A stretch of 64,000 bases of DNA from Arthrobacter sp. H-02-3. GTDB taxonomy: Bacteria > Actinomycetota > Actinomycetes > Actinomycetales > Micrococcaceae. Positions 8,804 to 17,295 of this stretch are shown here, in pieces. Both the position numbers and the translations under genes were made by a program. The notes under the pieces were generated by a model, which made no database searches, was not told the origin of the DNA, and saw nothing but the letters and a program-made list of their open reading frames with translations. The stretch spans positions 62,001-126,000 of the forward strand of contig NZ_PYUI01000012.1 in assembly GCF_003097355.1 (NCBI RefSeq), read 5' to 3'. The stretch's first letter is position 1; every line of letters starts with the position of its first letter.

Positions 8804-9877
8804 TCAGGAGCCGTGCGCCGGGAGCCAGACAACGGCGTCGTCGTCCCAGCTGACGGTAACGGGCCGGTTCACCAGCTCCGCGTCGCTGCCGGGAAGCTTT
8901 TCCGGGACGAGCGCGACGACGGCGGGGCCGCCGTCGAGCTGCACGCGCACCTGGGTGGCGTGCCCGACGTACACGAACGACGTCACCGATCCGGACCGGG
9001 ACGTGACGCCGGCCCGGCGCTCCGGTTCCCCGGCCCAAGCGACGCGCAGCCGCTCGGGCCGGATGCACAGCGGCTCGGCCCGGCCGTAGACGGACTGGGC
9101 CTGGCCGGCGTCGAAAATATTGGAGGTGCCGACGAAATTAGCCACGAAAATGTCGCCGGGGCGCTCATAGATTTCGTGTGCCGTACCGATCTGCTCGATG
9201 CTGCCGTTGTTGAACACCCCGATCCTGTCGCTCATCGTCAGGGCCTCCTCCTGGTCGTGGGTGACGAAGATGAAGGTGATGCCCAGCGAGCGCTGCAATT
9301 CCTTGAGTTCGACCTGCATCTGCTGCCGCAGCTTCAGGTCCAGGGCACCGAGCGGCTCGTCCAGCAGGAGGACCTTCGGCTCGACAACAAGCGCCCGGGC
9401 CAGGGCAACGCGCTGTCGCTGGCCGCCGGAGAGCTGGGCGGGTTTGCGGCCGACGAACTTCCCCAGCTGGACGCGATCCAGGGCCTCCCGGGCCCGCTCC
9501 CGGCGCTGGTTCCCGGGCATGCCGCGCACCCGCAGCCCGTAGGCGACGTTGTCCACGAGGGACATATGCGGGAACAGGGCATAGTCCTGAAAGACGGTGT
9601 TGACGTCCCGCTGGAAGGGCGCCTTCGCCGTGACATCCTTGCCCTCGAGTTCAATGGTGCCGGAGGTCGGCAGTTCGAAGCCGGCGATCAGCCGCAGCAC
9701 CGTGGTCTTGCCGGAGCCGGACGGGCCGAGCATGGAGAAGAACTCCCCGTGGCGGATGTCCAGGTCCACGGCATTGACCGCGACGGTATCCCCGAAAACC
9801 TTGGTGAGCTTGCGCAGCCGGATCGCCGGGACCTCGTCGGTTCCGGTGGAGGTGCCAGCGGCCAGTGTTTCGGTCAT
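8804..9877 (-). CDS. ABC transporter ATP-binding protein, PotA-type
   Basis: The 357-residue product has Walker [10 protein letters not shown] (residues 51-59), signature LSGGQ (149-153), Walker B LLLDEP (170-175) and a C-terminal TOBE-like domain from about residue 260, as in PotA/CUT1-type importers. ATG 9877 is chosen over the open frame to 9946 because the extra residues have no homology character and AAGG lies 8 bases upstream. It is the first gene of the transporter operon and diverges from the GntR gene. Confidence 0.92.
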   Translation of the reverse strand: MTETLAAGTSTGTDEVPAIRLRKLTKVFGDTVAVNAVDLDIRHGEFFSMLGPSGSGKTTVLRLIAGFELPTSGTIELEGKDVTAKAPFQRDVNTVFQDYALFPHMSLVDNVAYGLRVRGMPGNQRRERAREALDRVQLGKFVGRKPAQLSGGQRQRVALARALVVEPKVLLLDEPLGALDLKLRQQMQVELKELQRSLGITFIFVTHDQEEALTMSDRIGVFNNGSIEQIGTAHEIYERPGDIFVANFVGTSNIFDAGQAQSVYGRAEPLCIRPERLRVAWAGEPERRAGVTSRSGSVTSFVYVGHATQVRVQLDGGPAVVALVPEKLPGSDAELVNRPVTVSWDDDAVVWLPAHGS

Positions 9878-9980
9878 ACGGTGCGCCTTACTTCGTTGCC
9901 GGATCGTCCACGGGAAAGCCACGCAGCGGCATGTGATCCAGTCCACACTGGGCTGCTGGCCAAAATGCTATTACTTCATA

Positions 9981-9997
9981 GGTTTTATGTATAGACC
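9981..9997. promoter_or_regulatory. Candidate GntR operator
   Basis: GGTTTTATGTATAGACC is an AT-rich island with GGTnT and AnACC half-sites around a 7-base centre, in the divergent spacer between the transporter operon and the GntR/FCD gene. FadR-subfamily regulators use GGT/ACC-type half-sites, so it may be the operator. The dyad is imperfect. Confidence 0.4.
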
Positions 9998-10159
9998 CTC
10001 CGGCAAAGCCCGGATTAGGATGACATCAGCCCGGACGGCGCACGGCGGCACCGCTCCCGGAAGACGGTCTCGGACGCTGCACTTAGACGCTGCATTCGGT
10101 TCCTGCACGGATGCTTCAGCCGGGGCGGCCGCGGACCGCCGGAGGGAAGGGAGGCCCTG

Positions 10160-10900
10160 ATGTTGTTGTCGCCGAAGGGCGCCTCCCGCAGCTTGGCGGC
10201 CGTGTTCACGCCGATCAAATCCCGCGGGCTCGTGGACGAAGTGTGCGCCCGGATCGAACAGGCGGTGGAGACAGGGCTGCTGACCAGCGGCCAACGGCTC
10301 CCGAACGAAACCGAACTTGCCGCGGCCCTGGGGGTGTCCGCCGTGACGGCACGGGAAGCGCTGTCCCAGCTGCGGGCCTCGGGAATCATCCGGACCGCGC
10401 GCGGCCGCAGCGGCGGGAGCTTCATCGCCGACAACGTGCTGCCCTCAAGGGAACGGGCCCTGGCCCAACTGCACGAGGTGAGCCGGCTGCAGATCAGAGA
10501 CCTGGCTCTGCACTACCAGGCGATCGCGGCGGCCTGCGCAGGTGTCGCGGCCCGGCGTTCCGACGCCGCCGACGTCGCCACGCTGCGCTCGTTCATCCCG
10601 GCGGCGGACGACGACTCCCTGAGCTGGCGCCTGGCGCTGTCCGAGTTCCTGTTGGAAGTCGCGGCGATTGCCCGCTCCGCGCGGCTGGCCCGCGAGCTGA
10701 TAAGGCTGCAGGCCGATCTCGGCACCCTCACGCTGTTGCCCTGCGCGGACTCCGGCTACCGCGGGCGTACCACTTTGATCCTCGAGGACGTGGCGGCAGC
10801 CATCGAAGCCCACCAGCCGGCGGCTGCCGAAACCGGGGTCAAGGCCCTCATTGCCGCCACCACCGACTGGCTGCTGACCGAGCAGGCCAAACGCTATTGA
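10160..10900 (+). CDS. GntR/FCD-family transcriptional regulator
   Basis: The 246-residue protein has an N-terminal winged helix-turn-helix (about residues 20-85; SGQRLPNETELAAALGVSAVTAREAL) and an alpha-helical FCD-type effector domain (about 100-240). A GGAGGGAAGGGAGG stretch precedes ATG 10160. It diverges from the polyamine-type transporter operon and is followed by a soluble PDC/Cache protein, so it probably controls both in response to an organic ligand. Confidence 0.85.
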   Translation: MLLSPKGASRSLAAVFTPIKSRGLVDEVCARIEQAVETGLLTSGQRLPNETELAAALGVSAVTAREALSQLRASGIIRTARGRSGGSFIADNVLPSRERALAQLHEVSRLQIRDLALHYQAIAAACAGVAARRSDAADVATLRSFIPAADDDSLSWRLALSEFLLEVAAIARSARLARELIRLQADLGTLTLLPCADSGYRGRTTLILEDVAAAIEAHQPAAAETGVKALIAATTDWLLTEQAKRY

Positions 10901-10960
10901 CTTCACCCCACTGAGCGCTTTCCCTAACCGCACCGGCAACCTCGAGCTAAGGCAGCAACC

Positions 10961-11725
10961 ATGTCCGACACCACCTCCACCGCAGGTCCCTCCGCAGCAA
11001 GTCCCTCCGCCGCGCCAGCCGGGGCCGGCCCGGCCCAGGCGTCCGCCGAGCGGGCCGTCGCCGAGCTCGATTCCACCATCGCCGGCATCGAGCACCGGCT
11101 TGCGGCGTGGGCCGCCGATGCCGGGGCAGCCCTGGCCGCCATGTCCGGCAAGGTTACGGGCACCGCCGTGGACAAGCTCATCCGGCCGGTGGTCGAGGAC
11201 CTGGTGCAACTGCCCGACGGCTACGCGGCAGGCGCGGGGTTCATTGCCAACGCCGGGCTGCTCGGCCCGGAGCGCAGCTACATCGCCTGGTGGCAGGGTC
11301 CGGACCTGGAACCCGTGGACGCCCTGGCGAACTTCAGTCCCAACTCCATCAGCCGCTACGTCAAGGCCGAATGGTTCCGGATCCCGGTGGAAACAGGCCA
11401 GGCTCATGTCACCGGGCCCTACGTGGATTTCCTGTGCAGCGATGAGTACGTCCTGACCTTCACGCACCCAGTGTTCACCCATCCGGACGGGCCGGTCGCA
11501 GGAATCGTGGGCATTGACGTCACGGTTCAGCGCCTTGAACGCGGGGCCATGCCGGCCCTGCGTCGCATCGGAGACCGGGCCACCCTGGTCAACGCCGACG
11601 GCCGGGCCGTGGCCTCAGCGGCGTCCGACATCGACGCCGGAGACCTCACCGCGCCGGACGAGCCGTGCAGGCACTACCCTGTGGGGCGCACGTTCACGGT
11701 CTGGAGCGACGCCACCGGACTGTGA
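10961..11725 (+). CDS. Soluble PDC/Cache-like ligand sensor protein
   Basis: The 254-residue product has a disordered Ala/Pro/Ser N-terminus of about 30 residues and a domain resembling extracellular PDC/Cache sensors (FIANAGLLGPERSYIAWWQG, SRYVKAEWFRIPVETG, VTGPYVDFLCSDEYVLTFTHPVF, GIVGIDVTVQRLE). Such domains normally sit outside the membrane in chemoreceptors and kinases, but here there is no signal peptide, membrane helix or output domain. It follows the GntR gene by 60 bases. It may be a cytoplasmic ligand-binding partner of that regulator; this role is inferred. Confidence 0.75.
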   Translation: MSDTTSTAGPSAASPSAAPAGAGPAQASAERAVAELDSTIAGIEHRLAAWAADAGAALAAMSGKVTGTAVDKLIRPVVEDLVQLPDGYAAGAGFIANAGLLGPERSYIAWWQGPDLEPVDALANFSPNSISRYVKAEWFRIPVETGQAHVTGPYVDFLCSDEYVLTFTHPVFTHPDGPVAGIVGIDVTVQRLERGAMPALRRIGDRATLVNADGRAVASAASDIDAGDLTAPDEPCRHYPVGRTFTVWSDATGL

Positions 11726-11812
11726 GAACGGACTGTGACGCCGGGCTCCGCCGCCGGGCCGTGACGCCGAAGTTGCTAAACTTGGATTCCAAGGCCCCCT
11801 TTTTCCGGGCCT

Positions 11813-11853
11813 CCGGACGACGGTTCAGTACCCGGCACGCGACAAGACTGGCC
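11813..11853 (+). promoter_or_regulatory. Guanidine-III (ykkC-III) riboswitch
   Basis: CCGGACGA (11813-11820), GTACCCGG (11828-11835) and GACAAGAC (11841-11848) occur in the order and spacing of the compact guanidine-III pseudoknot class known from actinobacteria. CCGG at the 5' end can pair with CCGG of the second block, and GGTT with GGCC. The element ends 2 bases before the CAGGAG ribosome site of an SMR exporter gene, so it would control translation start when guanidinium binds. Recognition is from memory of the consensus, not a covariance search. Confidence 0.85.
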
Positions 11854-11865
11854 ACAGGAGCTGTC

Positions 11866-12189
11866 ATGTCGTGGCTAATACTCATCCTTTCCGGGGCCCT
11901 GGAGGCCGTCTGGGCCGCCGCCCTGCACCGCACCTCGCAGGCCAAGGGCCGCCGCCGACTGGTCCCGGCCATCATCTTCCTCGTCTCCGTCCTCGCCAGC
12001 ACCGGCGGCCTCGCCGTCGCCCTGCAGTCCATCCCGACCGGCACCGGCTACGCCGTCTGGGTGGGGGTAGGCGTCGTTCTGACCTCCGCGTACGCCATCA
12101 TCACCAAGGTTGAACGCCCGACGGCGGCCCGCCTCCTGCTGCTCGGCGGGATTGCCGCGAGCGTCGTCGGCCTGAAGCTGGTGGCGTGA
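11866..12189 (+). CDS. SMR-family guanidinium exporter subunit 1
   Basis: The 107-residue protein has four membrane helices and the membrane-embedded glutamate of the small multidrug resistance family (Glu13 in ALEAVWA). A guanidine-III riboswitch lies immediately upstream, marking it as a Gdx/SugE-type proton-coupled guanidinium exporter rather than a general drug pump. The second SMR gene follows at a 4-base overlap, so the working pump is probably a heterodimer. The frame is open upstream to 11665, but ATG 11866 follows CAGGAG and starts the first helix. Confidence 0.88.
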   Translation: MSWLILILSGALEAVWAAALHRTSQAKGRRRLVPAIIFLVSVLASTGGLAVALQSIPTGTGYAVWVGVGVVLTSAYAIITKVERPTAARLLLLGGIAASVVGLKLVA

Positions 12190-12599
12190 GGATGGGCACG
12201 AAAAGGGCACCGGGATCACCAGCCGCATGGCTGATCCTGCTCGCTTCCGCCGTGCTGGAGGCGGTCTGGGCCACGGCCCTGGGACTGTCCGACGGGCTCA
12301 GCCGGCCGTTGCCCACCCTCGTGTTCGCGCTGACGGCCACCCTCAGCATGGTGGGGCTCGGCACGGCCGTGAAGCGCATCCCGCTCGGCACCGCCTACGC
12401 GGTCTGGGTGGGGATCGGCGCGGCGCTGACGGTCGGCTGGGCGATGGCCACCGGCGTCGAACCGGCCAGTCCGCTCAAGCTGGTATTCATCGCCGGGATT
12501 GTCGGCTGCGCAGCGGGACTGAAACTGCTGCCGGCCGGGGACGCGGCAGCTCCGGAGGCTGAGCTGTCACCGTCCCCCGCGGAATCTCCCCACGTTTGA
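12186..12599 (+). CDS. SMR-family guanidinium exporter subunit 2
   Basis: This second SMR protein has four helices, the conserved glutamate (VLEAVWATALG) and an acidic/Pro-rich C-terminal tail of about 25 residues. GTG 12186 makes a GTGA overlap with the preceding stop; ATG 12192 is an equally possible start. The pairing of two SMR genes, one with an extra tail, is typical of heterodimeric pumps with opposite membrane insertion. It is expected to act with the upstream gene under the same riboswitch. Confidence 0.85.
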   Translation: MRMGTKRAPGSPAAWLILLASAVLEAVWATALGLSDGLSRPLPTLVFALTATLSMVGLGTAVKRIPLGTAYAVWVGIGAALTVGWAMATGVEPASPLKLVFIAGIVGCAAGLKLLPAGDAAAPEAELSPSPAESPHV

Positions 12600-12606
12600 G
12601 GCAGGA

Positions 12607-12635
12607 CGACGGCGCGCCCCCGGGACGCGCCGTCG
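12607..12635 (+). terminator. Hairpin after SMR pair
   Basis: A perfect 10-bp GC stem (CGACGGCGCG at 12607-12616 with 12626-12635) and 9-base loop lies 8 bases after the second SMR stop. No long U-tract follows, which is common for terminators in this GC range. Confidence 0.6.
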
Positions 12636-12753
12636 GACTGGCCCCGCAAGCATCAAAGGTGGGGAAGATCCTCCGGCGGGGCCCGGAATAGCCGCGCGCA
12701 CTCAGGGGTTCTTGGCAAGGACGGAACCACTCACAGTGCGAATGGAGACCCAG

Positions 12754-13764
12754 ATGACGGCAACACAAGTCCAGCTCGGCGACGGCCTCACGGTCAGCCC
12801 CCTGGGGTTCGGCGGCATGGCCCTGACCCCTGTCTACGGGGATGTGGACCCGGTCGAGGCCCTGAAAACCCTGCACCACGCCCTCGACGCCGGCGTCACG
12901 TTCCTGGACACGGCGGACATCTACGGCGGCGGCAGCAACGAGGAGCTGATCGGGCGGCTGCTCAAGGAGCGGCGGGACGACGTCCAGCTGGCCACCAAAT
13001 TCGGCCTGGTCGGCACGCCGTCGGCCGGCTACACGGATATCCGCGGCGATGCGGCCTACGTGAAACAGGCAGTGGATCGCAGCCTGCAGCGGCTCGGTAC
13101 CGACACCATCGACCTGTACTACATGCACCGCCGTGACCTCCGCGTTCCGATTGTGGAAACCGTGGAGGCCATGGCGGAGCTTGTGCAGGCCGGCAAGGTG
13201 CGGCACCTGGGCCTGTCCGAAGTGACGGCCGAGGAGCTGCGTGAAGCCAGCAGCGTCCACCCGATCGCCGCTGTCCAGAGCGAGTGGTCCATCTGGAGCC
13301 GCGATGTGGAACGCAACGTTGTTCCTGCCGCGGCCGGGCTCGGGGTGGGCTTCGTGCCCTACTCGCCGCTGGGGCGGGGATTCCTCACCGGCACCGTGGA
13401 CGCCGCGACGCTGGGCAGCAACGACTTCCGCCGCAACATCCCCCGCTTCGCCCAGGACGCTGCCGCGGCAAACGAGGACGTGGTGGACGCAGTACGGGCC
13501 GTCGCCGCTGAGCTCTCCGTGTCCGGGAAACCGGCAACGCCGGCCCAGGTGGCGCTGGCCTGGCTCCTGGCCCAGGGCCGAAAACTCGGGCTTCCGGTGG
13601 TCCCCATCCCCGGCACGCGCAAGGCGGACCGGATCGATGAGAACCTCGGCGCCTTGTCGCTGGACCTGACGCCGGCGCAACTGGAGACGCTGGACGCCGC
13701 CGCGGACGCCGTCGTCGGTTCCCGTTCCGCAGACCCCAGCTGGGTGTCCCAGGGCCGGGAATAG
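12754..13764 (+). CDS. Aldo/keto reductase
   Basis: The 336-residue NAD(P)H-dependent oxidoreductase has a TIM-barrel layout with the catalytic tetrad motifs DTADIYG (Asp, Tyr), LATKFG (Lys) and YMHRRD (His), plus the nucleotide-binding IPGTRKADRI near the C-terminus. GGAG at 12744-12747 sits 6 bases before ATG 12754; the longer frame to 12712 is not needed. It resembles the YajO/AKR11-13 groups that reduce aldehydes, but the substrate cannot be told. Confidence 0.92.
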   Translation: MTATQVQLGDGLTVSPLGFGGMALTPVYGDVDPVEALKTLHHALDAGVTFLDTADIYGGGSNEELIGRLLKERRDDVQLATKFGLVGTPSAGYTDIRGDAAYVKQAVDRSLQRLGTDTIDLYYMHRRDLRVPIVETVEAMAELVQAGKVRHLGLSEVTAEELREASSVHPIAAVQSEWSIWSRDVERNVVPAAAGLGVGFVPYSPLGRGFLTGTVDAATLGSNDFRRNIPRFAQDAAAANEDVVDAVRAVAAELSVSGKPATPAQVALAWLLAQGRKLGLPVVPIPGTRKADRIDENLGALSLDLTPAQLETLDAAADAVVGSRSADPSWVSQGRE

Positions 13765-13784
13765 CGCGTCCTAGACTGAAGCCC

Positions 13785-14435
13785 ATGGACTCACTCATTC
13801 ACTCGCTACGTGACATCACCATCCGCCGGATTTCGGTCAGCGAGATGGACAACAACGTGTATCTGCTCACGGCCAAGGCGTCCGGCGCGCAGCTCCTGAT
13901 CGATGCGGCCGATGATCTGGCCGCCATCCAGGGGCTCCTCGCGGACGCCGCCGCGGATACATCCGCGACGCCGAAGTTGGAGCTGATTGCCACCACCCAC
14001 CAGCACTGGGATCATGTCCGTGCCCTGCCGGGACTGGCGGAAGCAACCGGGGCGAAGACGGCGGCCGGGACGGAGGACGCCCCTGAACTGCCGGTGAAGG
14101 TCGATGTGCTGCTGGACCACGGCGACGTCGGAAACTTCGACGGGTTCGACGTGACGGCGGTCCATCTGCGGGGTCATACGCCGGGCTCGGTGGCCCTGGT
14201 GTACCAGGACCCGGACGGCCCGGCTCATATTTTTTCTGGAGACTCGCTGTTTCCCGGCGGCGTGGGCAACACCCAGAAGGATCCGGAGCGGTTTACCCAG
14301 CTGATCACCGATGTGAGTGAGCGGCTGTTCGACGTGTATCCGGATGACACCGTGGTGCACCCGGGCCACGGGAAGCCGACCACACTGGGTGCGGAACGCC
14401 CGCACCTGGAAGAGTGGCGCGCCCGCGGCTGGTAG
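13785..14435 (+). CDS. MBL-fold metallo-hydrolase
   Basis: The 216-residue protein of the metallo-beta-lactamase fold has the metal-binding HQHWDH (residues 72-77), GHTPGS, a metal-bridging aspartate in FSGDSLFPGGVG and a final HPGHGKPTTLG. Glyoxalase II-like enzymes share these motifs, and the reaction is probably thioester or similar ester hydrolysis. It follows the aldo/keto reductase by 20 bases, so the two may be co-transcribed. Confidence 0.9.
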   Translation: MDSLIHSLRDITIRRISVSEMDNNVYLLTAKASGAQLLIDAADDLAAIQGLLADAAADTSATPKLELIATTHQHWDHVRALPGLAEATGAKTAAGTEDAPELPVKVDVLLDHGDVGNFDGFDVTAVHLRGHTPGSVALVYQDPDGPAHIFSGDSLFPGGVGNTQKDPERFTQLITDVSERLFDVYPDDTVVHPGHGKPTTLGAERPHLEEWRARGW

Positions 14436-14469
14436 CCGGCGCTGCGCCTCGTGGATTGCGCTGCGCATA

Positions 14470-14507
14470 ATGCCGGTCGCTGCGGGAATTCCCGTAGCGA
14501 CCGGCAT
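14470..14507. terminator. Bidirectional hairpin terminator
   Basis: ATGCCGGTCGCTGCGGG (14470-14486) pairs with 14491-14507 (one mismatch) around an AATT loop. It lies between the convergent metallo-hydrolase and helicase genes. Confidence 0.8.
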
Positions 14508-14550
14508 TTCGCGCCTCGCCAGCTACTTTAGGTAGCGGGCAGGCGAAACC

Positions 14551-16458
14551 TTAGCGGCTGCGGCGTTCGTTCGAGGCCGGGGCCGACGCGCGGCGGGGGC
14601 CGCCGCTGCGTGCCGGGCGGCCTTCGCTGGAGCGGCCGTTGCCGCCGCCTGCGTAGGATCCGCCGGAGGTTCCGCCGGTGTTGGAGGACCAGACCGCCGA
14701 GTTTGCGCCGGACTTGGCACCGGCAGCGGCACGCTGGCCCGTTGCCGGACGTCCGCTGCGCTGGCCGCCAGCCGAAGCCCCCGTGCGGGGAGCGCCACCC
14801 GTGCGGGGAGCACCGCCGGTCCGGGGAGCACCGCTGCGGGGAGCCGAGGCGCCCCGGGCGTCGCTGCGTCCTTCTGCGGCGCGTCCGTCCGAACCGCGGC
14901 CTGCAGCAGCACGTCCGCCGGCGGCCGGGACATCGTTGTGGTGCCCGTAAGCGGTCACGCGGCCACGGCCGCGCGCATTCCGGCGCTCGGCGCGCTCGGC
15001 GTCGGCGCGGTCCTGGTTCTTCTCCGCGACGCGCTCTGCGGCGTTCCGGGCAGCGGCCTGGCCTTCATAGGCGACGGCGCGGCGCTCGGCACGCGGCAGA
15101 TCGGTGCGGGGAGCCTCGGCTCCGACGCGTCCGCGTCCGCCACGGCCGCCCCGGCCACCCGCGGTGGGTGCAGCCTGGGTAGTGCGACGGGCGCGCTTGC
15201 GCTCGGCGTTGGCGCCGGTCGAGGTGCCGCCGCCGTGCTGGGCGGCCTTGGCGGCCAGCAGTGCGGCACGGGTGCGCGGATCGATCTTGTCGGCCATCTC
15301 ACCCACGAGCTCGGCCACCAGCGGCGAGTTGGCGGTAACGCGCTCGAAGTTAACCTCGACGCCGGCGGCCTTCATGAGCTTCTTGACGTCGGACTGCTGC
15401 TCCGGCAGGGTCAACGTGACCACGGTGCCGTCGGAGCCCGCGCGGGCCGTACGGCCTGAACGGTGCAGGTACGCCTTGTGCTCGGTGGGCGGATCCACGT
15501 GGATGACGAGCTCGACGTCGTCGACGTGGACACCGCGGGCGGCGACGTCGGTGGCGACCAGGACGCGGACCTCGCCGGAGGCGAACTCGGCCAGGTTGCG
15601 GTCACGGGCGTTCTGCGAGAGGTTGCCGTGAAGGTCGACGGCGGGGATGCCGGCGTCGGTCAGGGTCTTGGCCAGCTTCCGGGCGTGGTGCTTGGTGCGC
15701 AGGAAGAGCACCCGGCGGCCGGCACCCGAGGCGAGCTCGACAATCAGCTGCTTCTTGACGGTCTGGTCGTTGACCACGAGCACGTGGTGTTCCATGGTGG
15801 TCACCGCGGCCTGTGATTCATCCACCGCGTGGGTCAGCGGGTTGGAGAGGTAACGCTGGACGATCTTGTCCACGCCGTTGTCCAGGGTGGCGGAGAACAG
15901 CAGGCGCTGGCCCTGGCTGGGGGTCATGTCCATGAGCTTCTTGACGACGGGCAGGAAGCCGAGGTCGGCCATGTGGTCGGCCTCGTCCAGGACGGTGATC
16001 TCGACGCCCTCGAGGGTCAGGATGCGCTGGCGGATCAGGTCCTCCAGGCGGCCCGGGCAGGCGATGACGATGTCGACGCCGGCGCGGAGGGCCTTTTCCT
16101 GGCGGGCCTGGGAGATGCCGCCGTAGATCACGGTGGTGTTCAGGCCCATGGCCTTGGCCATCGGCTCGATGGTCGCGTTGATCTGGGTGGCCAGCTCGCG
16201 GGTCGGCGCGAGGACCAGGCCCATCGGGCGGCCTGGCTTGCGGAAGTGCTTGGCTTCGCGCTCTGCGAGCCGTGCCACGAGCGGGATGGCGAAGGCGATG
16301 GTCTTGCCGGAGCCGGTGCGGCCGCGGCCCAGGACGTCGCGTCCGGCCAGGGTGTCCGGGAGGGTCTTGACCTGGATGGGGAACGGTTCAACGATTCCCT
16401 GTGCGGTGAGGGTGTCAGCGAGGGCCTTGGGCGTGCCGAGGGCAGCAAAAGTAGTCAT
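14551..16458 (-). CDS. DEAD-box RNA helicase
   Basis: The 635-residue protein has a two-domain RecA core: Q motif region (FPIQVKTLP), motif I GRTGSGKT, PTRELA, DEAD, SAT, and HRSGRTARAG in the second domain ending near residue 375. The last 230 or so residues are low-complexity Arg/Gly/Ala-rich with repeated GGAPRTGGAPRTG, typical of RNA-binding tails. It likely unwinds structured RNA in ribosome assembly or cold adaptation. ATG 16458 is followed directly by the helicase N-terminus. Confidence 0.93.
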   Translation of the reverse strand: MTTFAALGTPKALADTLTAQGIVEPFPIQVKTLPDTLAGRDVLGRGRTGSGKTIAFAIPLVARLAEREAKHFRKPGRPMGLVLAPTRELATQINATIEPMAKAMGLNTTVIYGGISQARQEKALRAGVDIVIACPGRLEDLIRQRILTLEGVEITVLDEADHMADLGFLPVVKKLMDMTPSQGQRLLFSATLDNGVDKIVQRYLSNPLTHAVDESQAAVTTMEHHVLVVNDQTVKKQLIVELASGAGRRVLFLRTKHHARKLAKTLTDAGIPAVDLHGNLSQNARDRNLAEFASGEVRVLVATDVAARGVHVDDVELVIHVDPPTEHKAYLHRSGRTARAGSDGTVVTLTLPEQQSDVKKLMKAAGVEVNFERVTANSPLVAELVGEMADKIDPRTRAALLAAKAAQHGGGTSTGANAERKRARRTTQAAPTAGGRGGRGGRGRVGAEAPRTDLPRAERRAVAYEGQAAARNAAERVAEKNQDRADAERAERRNARGRGRVTAYGHHNDVPAAGGRAAAGRGSDGRAAEGRSDARGASAPRSGAPRTGGAPRTGGAPRTGASAGGQRSGRPATGQRAAAGAKSGANSAVWSSNTGGTSGGSYAGGGNGRSSEGRPARSGGPRRASAPASNERRSR

Positions 16459-16798
16459 AAGTTCAGGGTCTTTCAGGCGGTATCCATGCGGATATCGGCC
16501 CCCGGCGCCGGTTGGCTCAGGGGTTCGCCGAAGAAAAGTCAGGTGGTCAACCGGGCTGCTGCCAAACTTCAGCTAGCGGCGGCCAGGACCAAATGGAACG
16601 CGTTCATCGACGCAGGATGTGCCTCTCACATGAAAAAACCCACTCCCTGCGGGCGGACCCCGAAGGAATCCGGCAGGAGATCCGGTTGATGGACCGAAGC
16701 CGGTCAACCGAATATCAGTGGGCATCACTGCACATCAAGTTTCACCAGTCTAGCATCCGGCCGGGCCGGATCCCGTTTCCGTGACCTTGGTGCAGCTC
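16459..16798. other. Intergenic leader region upstream of the helicase
   Basis: These 340 bases contain no supported gene. They include the 5' region of the leftward helicase gene and an inverted repeat CGGTTGA (16683-16689) / TCAACCG (16704-16710). A long leader is common for cold-inducible DEAD-box genes, but no specific element is recognised. Confidence 0.4.
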
Positions 16799-17104
16799 CT
16801 AGCCGGCCAGGCTGGGCGCTTGGAACAGCGGCATGTGGGACGGCTGGGCGGGCGTGCGGGCGGCTGCCCGGGACGCCGCCTTGGCTGTGCCCGGGTCCGC
16901 TGCCCGCAGGATAACGAGCGCCTCGGCGTCGATCAGGCGACGCGTCCCCGTCCGGGAGTCCAGGATCCAGAACAGGTCCACGGCCGTGACCGTCTGCGTT
17001 ACGGTGCCCCGGTGGAAGAGTTTGCCGTTGTGCCAGGCCTCGATCTCGTCCCCCACGTTCAGCTCACTTGAGCTGCGGATGTGCCGTGCTTCTTCAACGT
17101 CCAT
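16799..17104 (-). CDS. Conserved-looking hypothetical protein
   Basis: The 101-residue product starts MDVEEARHIRSSSELNVG, has a compact beta-rich core (GDEIEAWHNGKLFHRGTV, DLFWILDSRTGTRRLIDAE) and a disordered Ala/Pro tail. GGGGAAGG lies 8 bases upstream of ATG 17104; the frame is open to 17293 but that part looks non-coding. The core resembles small SH3-like or PRC-barrel-like folds only loosely. No function is assigned. Confidence 0.55.
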   Translation of the reverse strand: MDVEEARHIRSSSELNVGDEIEAWHNGKLFHRGTVTQTVTAVDLFWILDSRTGTRRLIDAEALVILRAADPGTAKAASRAAARTPAQPSHMPLFQAPSLAG

Positions 17105-17295
17105 GATCAGTGCCTTCCCCAGCGGTCCAACGTCCTGGGCCCAGCATTCACGATGGAGGTTTCGGAATGGTTTCCGGAGCGTGATTTCCATGTGTCCGCA
17201 GGTCCGTCCGCCCTTGACCCGCGTCGTTGTTGACCGCGCTTCGGTCCCGGAGGAGCATGGTGGGCGGATGGGGCGGCGAGAGGAGACGGGCAACG

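Noticed and set aside
11792..11812. AGGCCC/GGGCCT hairpin before the riboswitch
   Set aside because: The 6-bp stem is short and abuts the riboswitch; it may be chance and is not called as a terminator.
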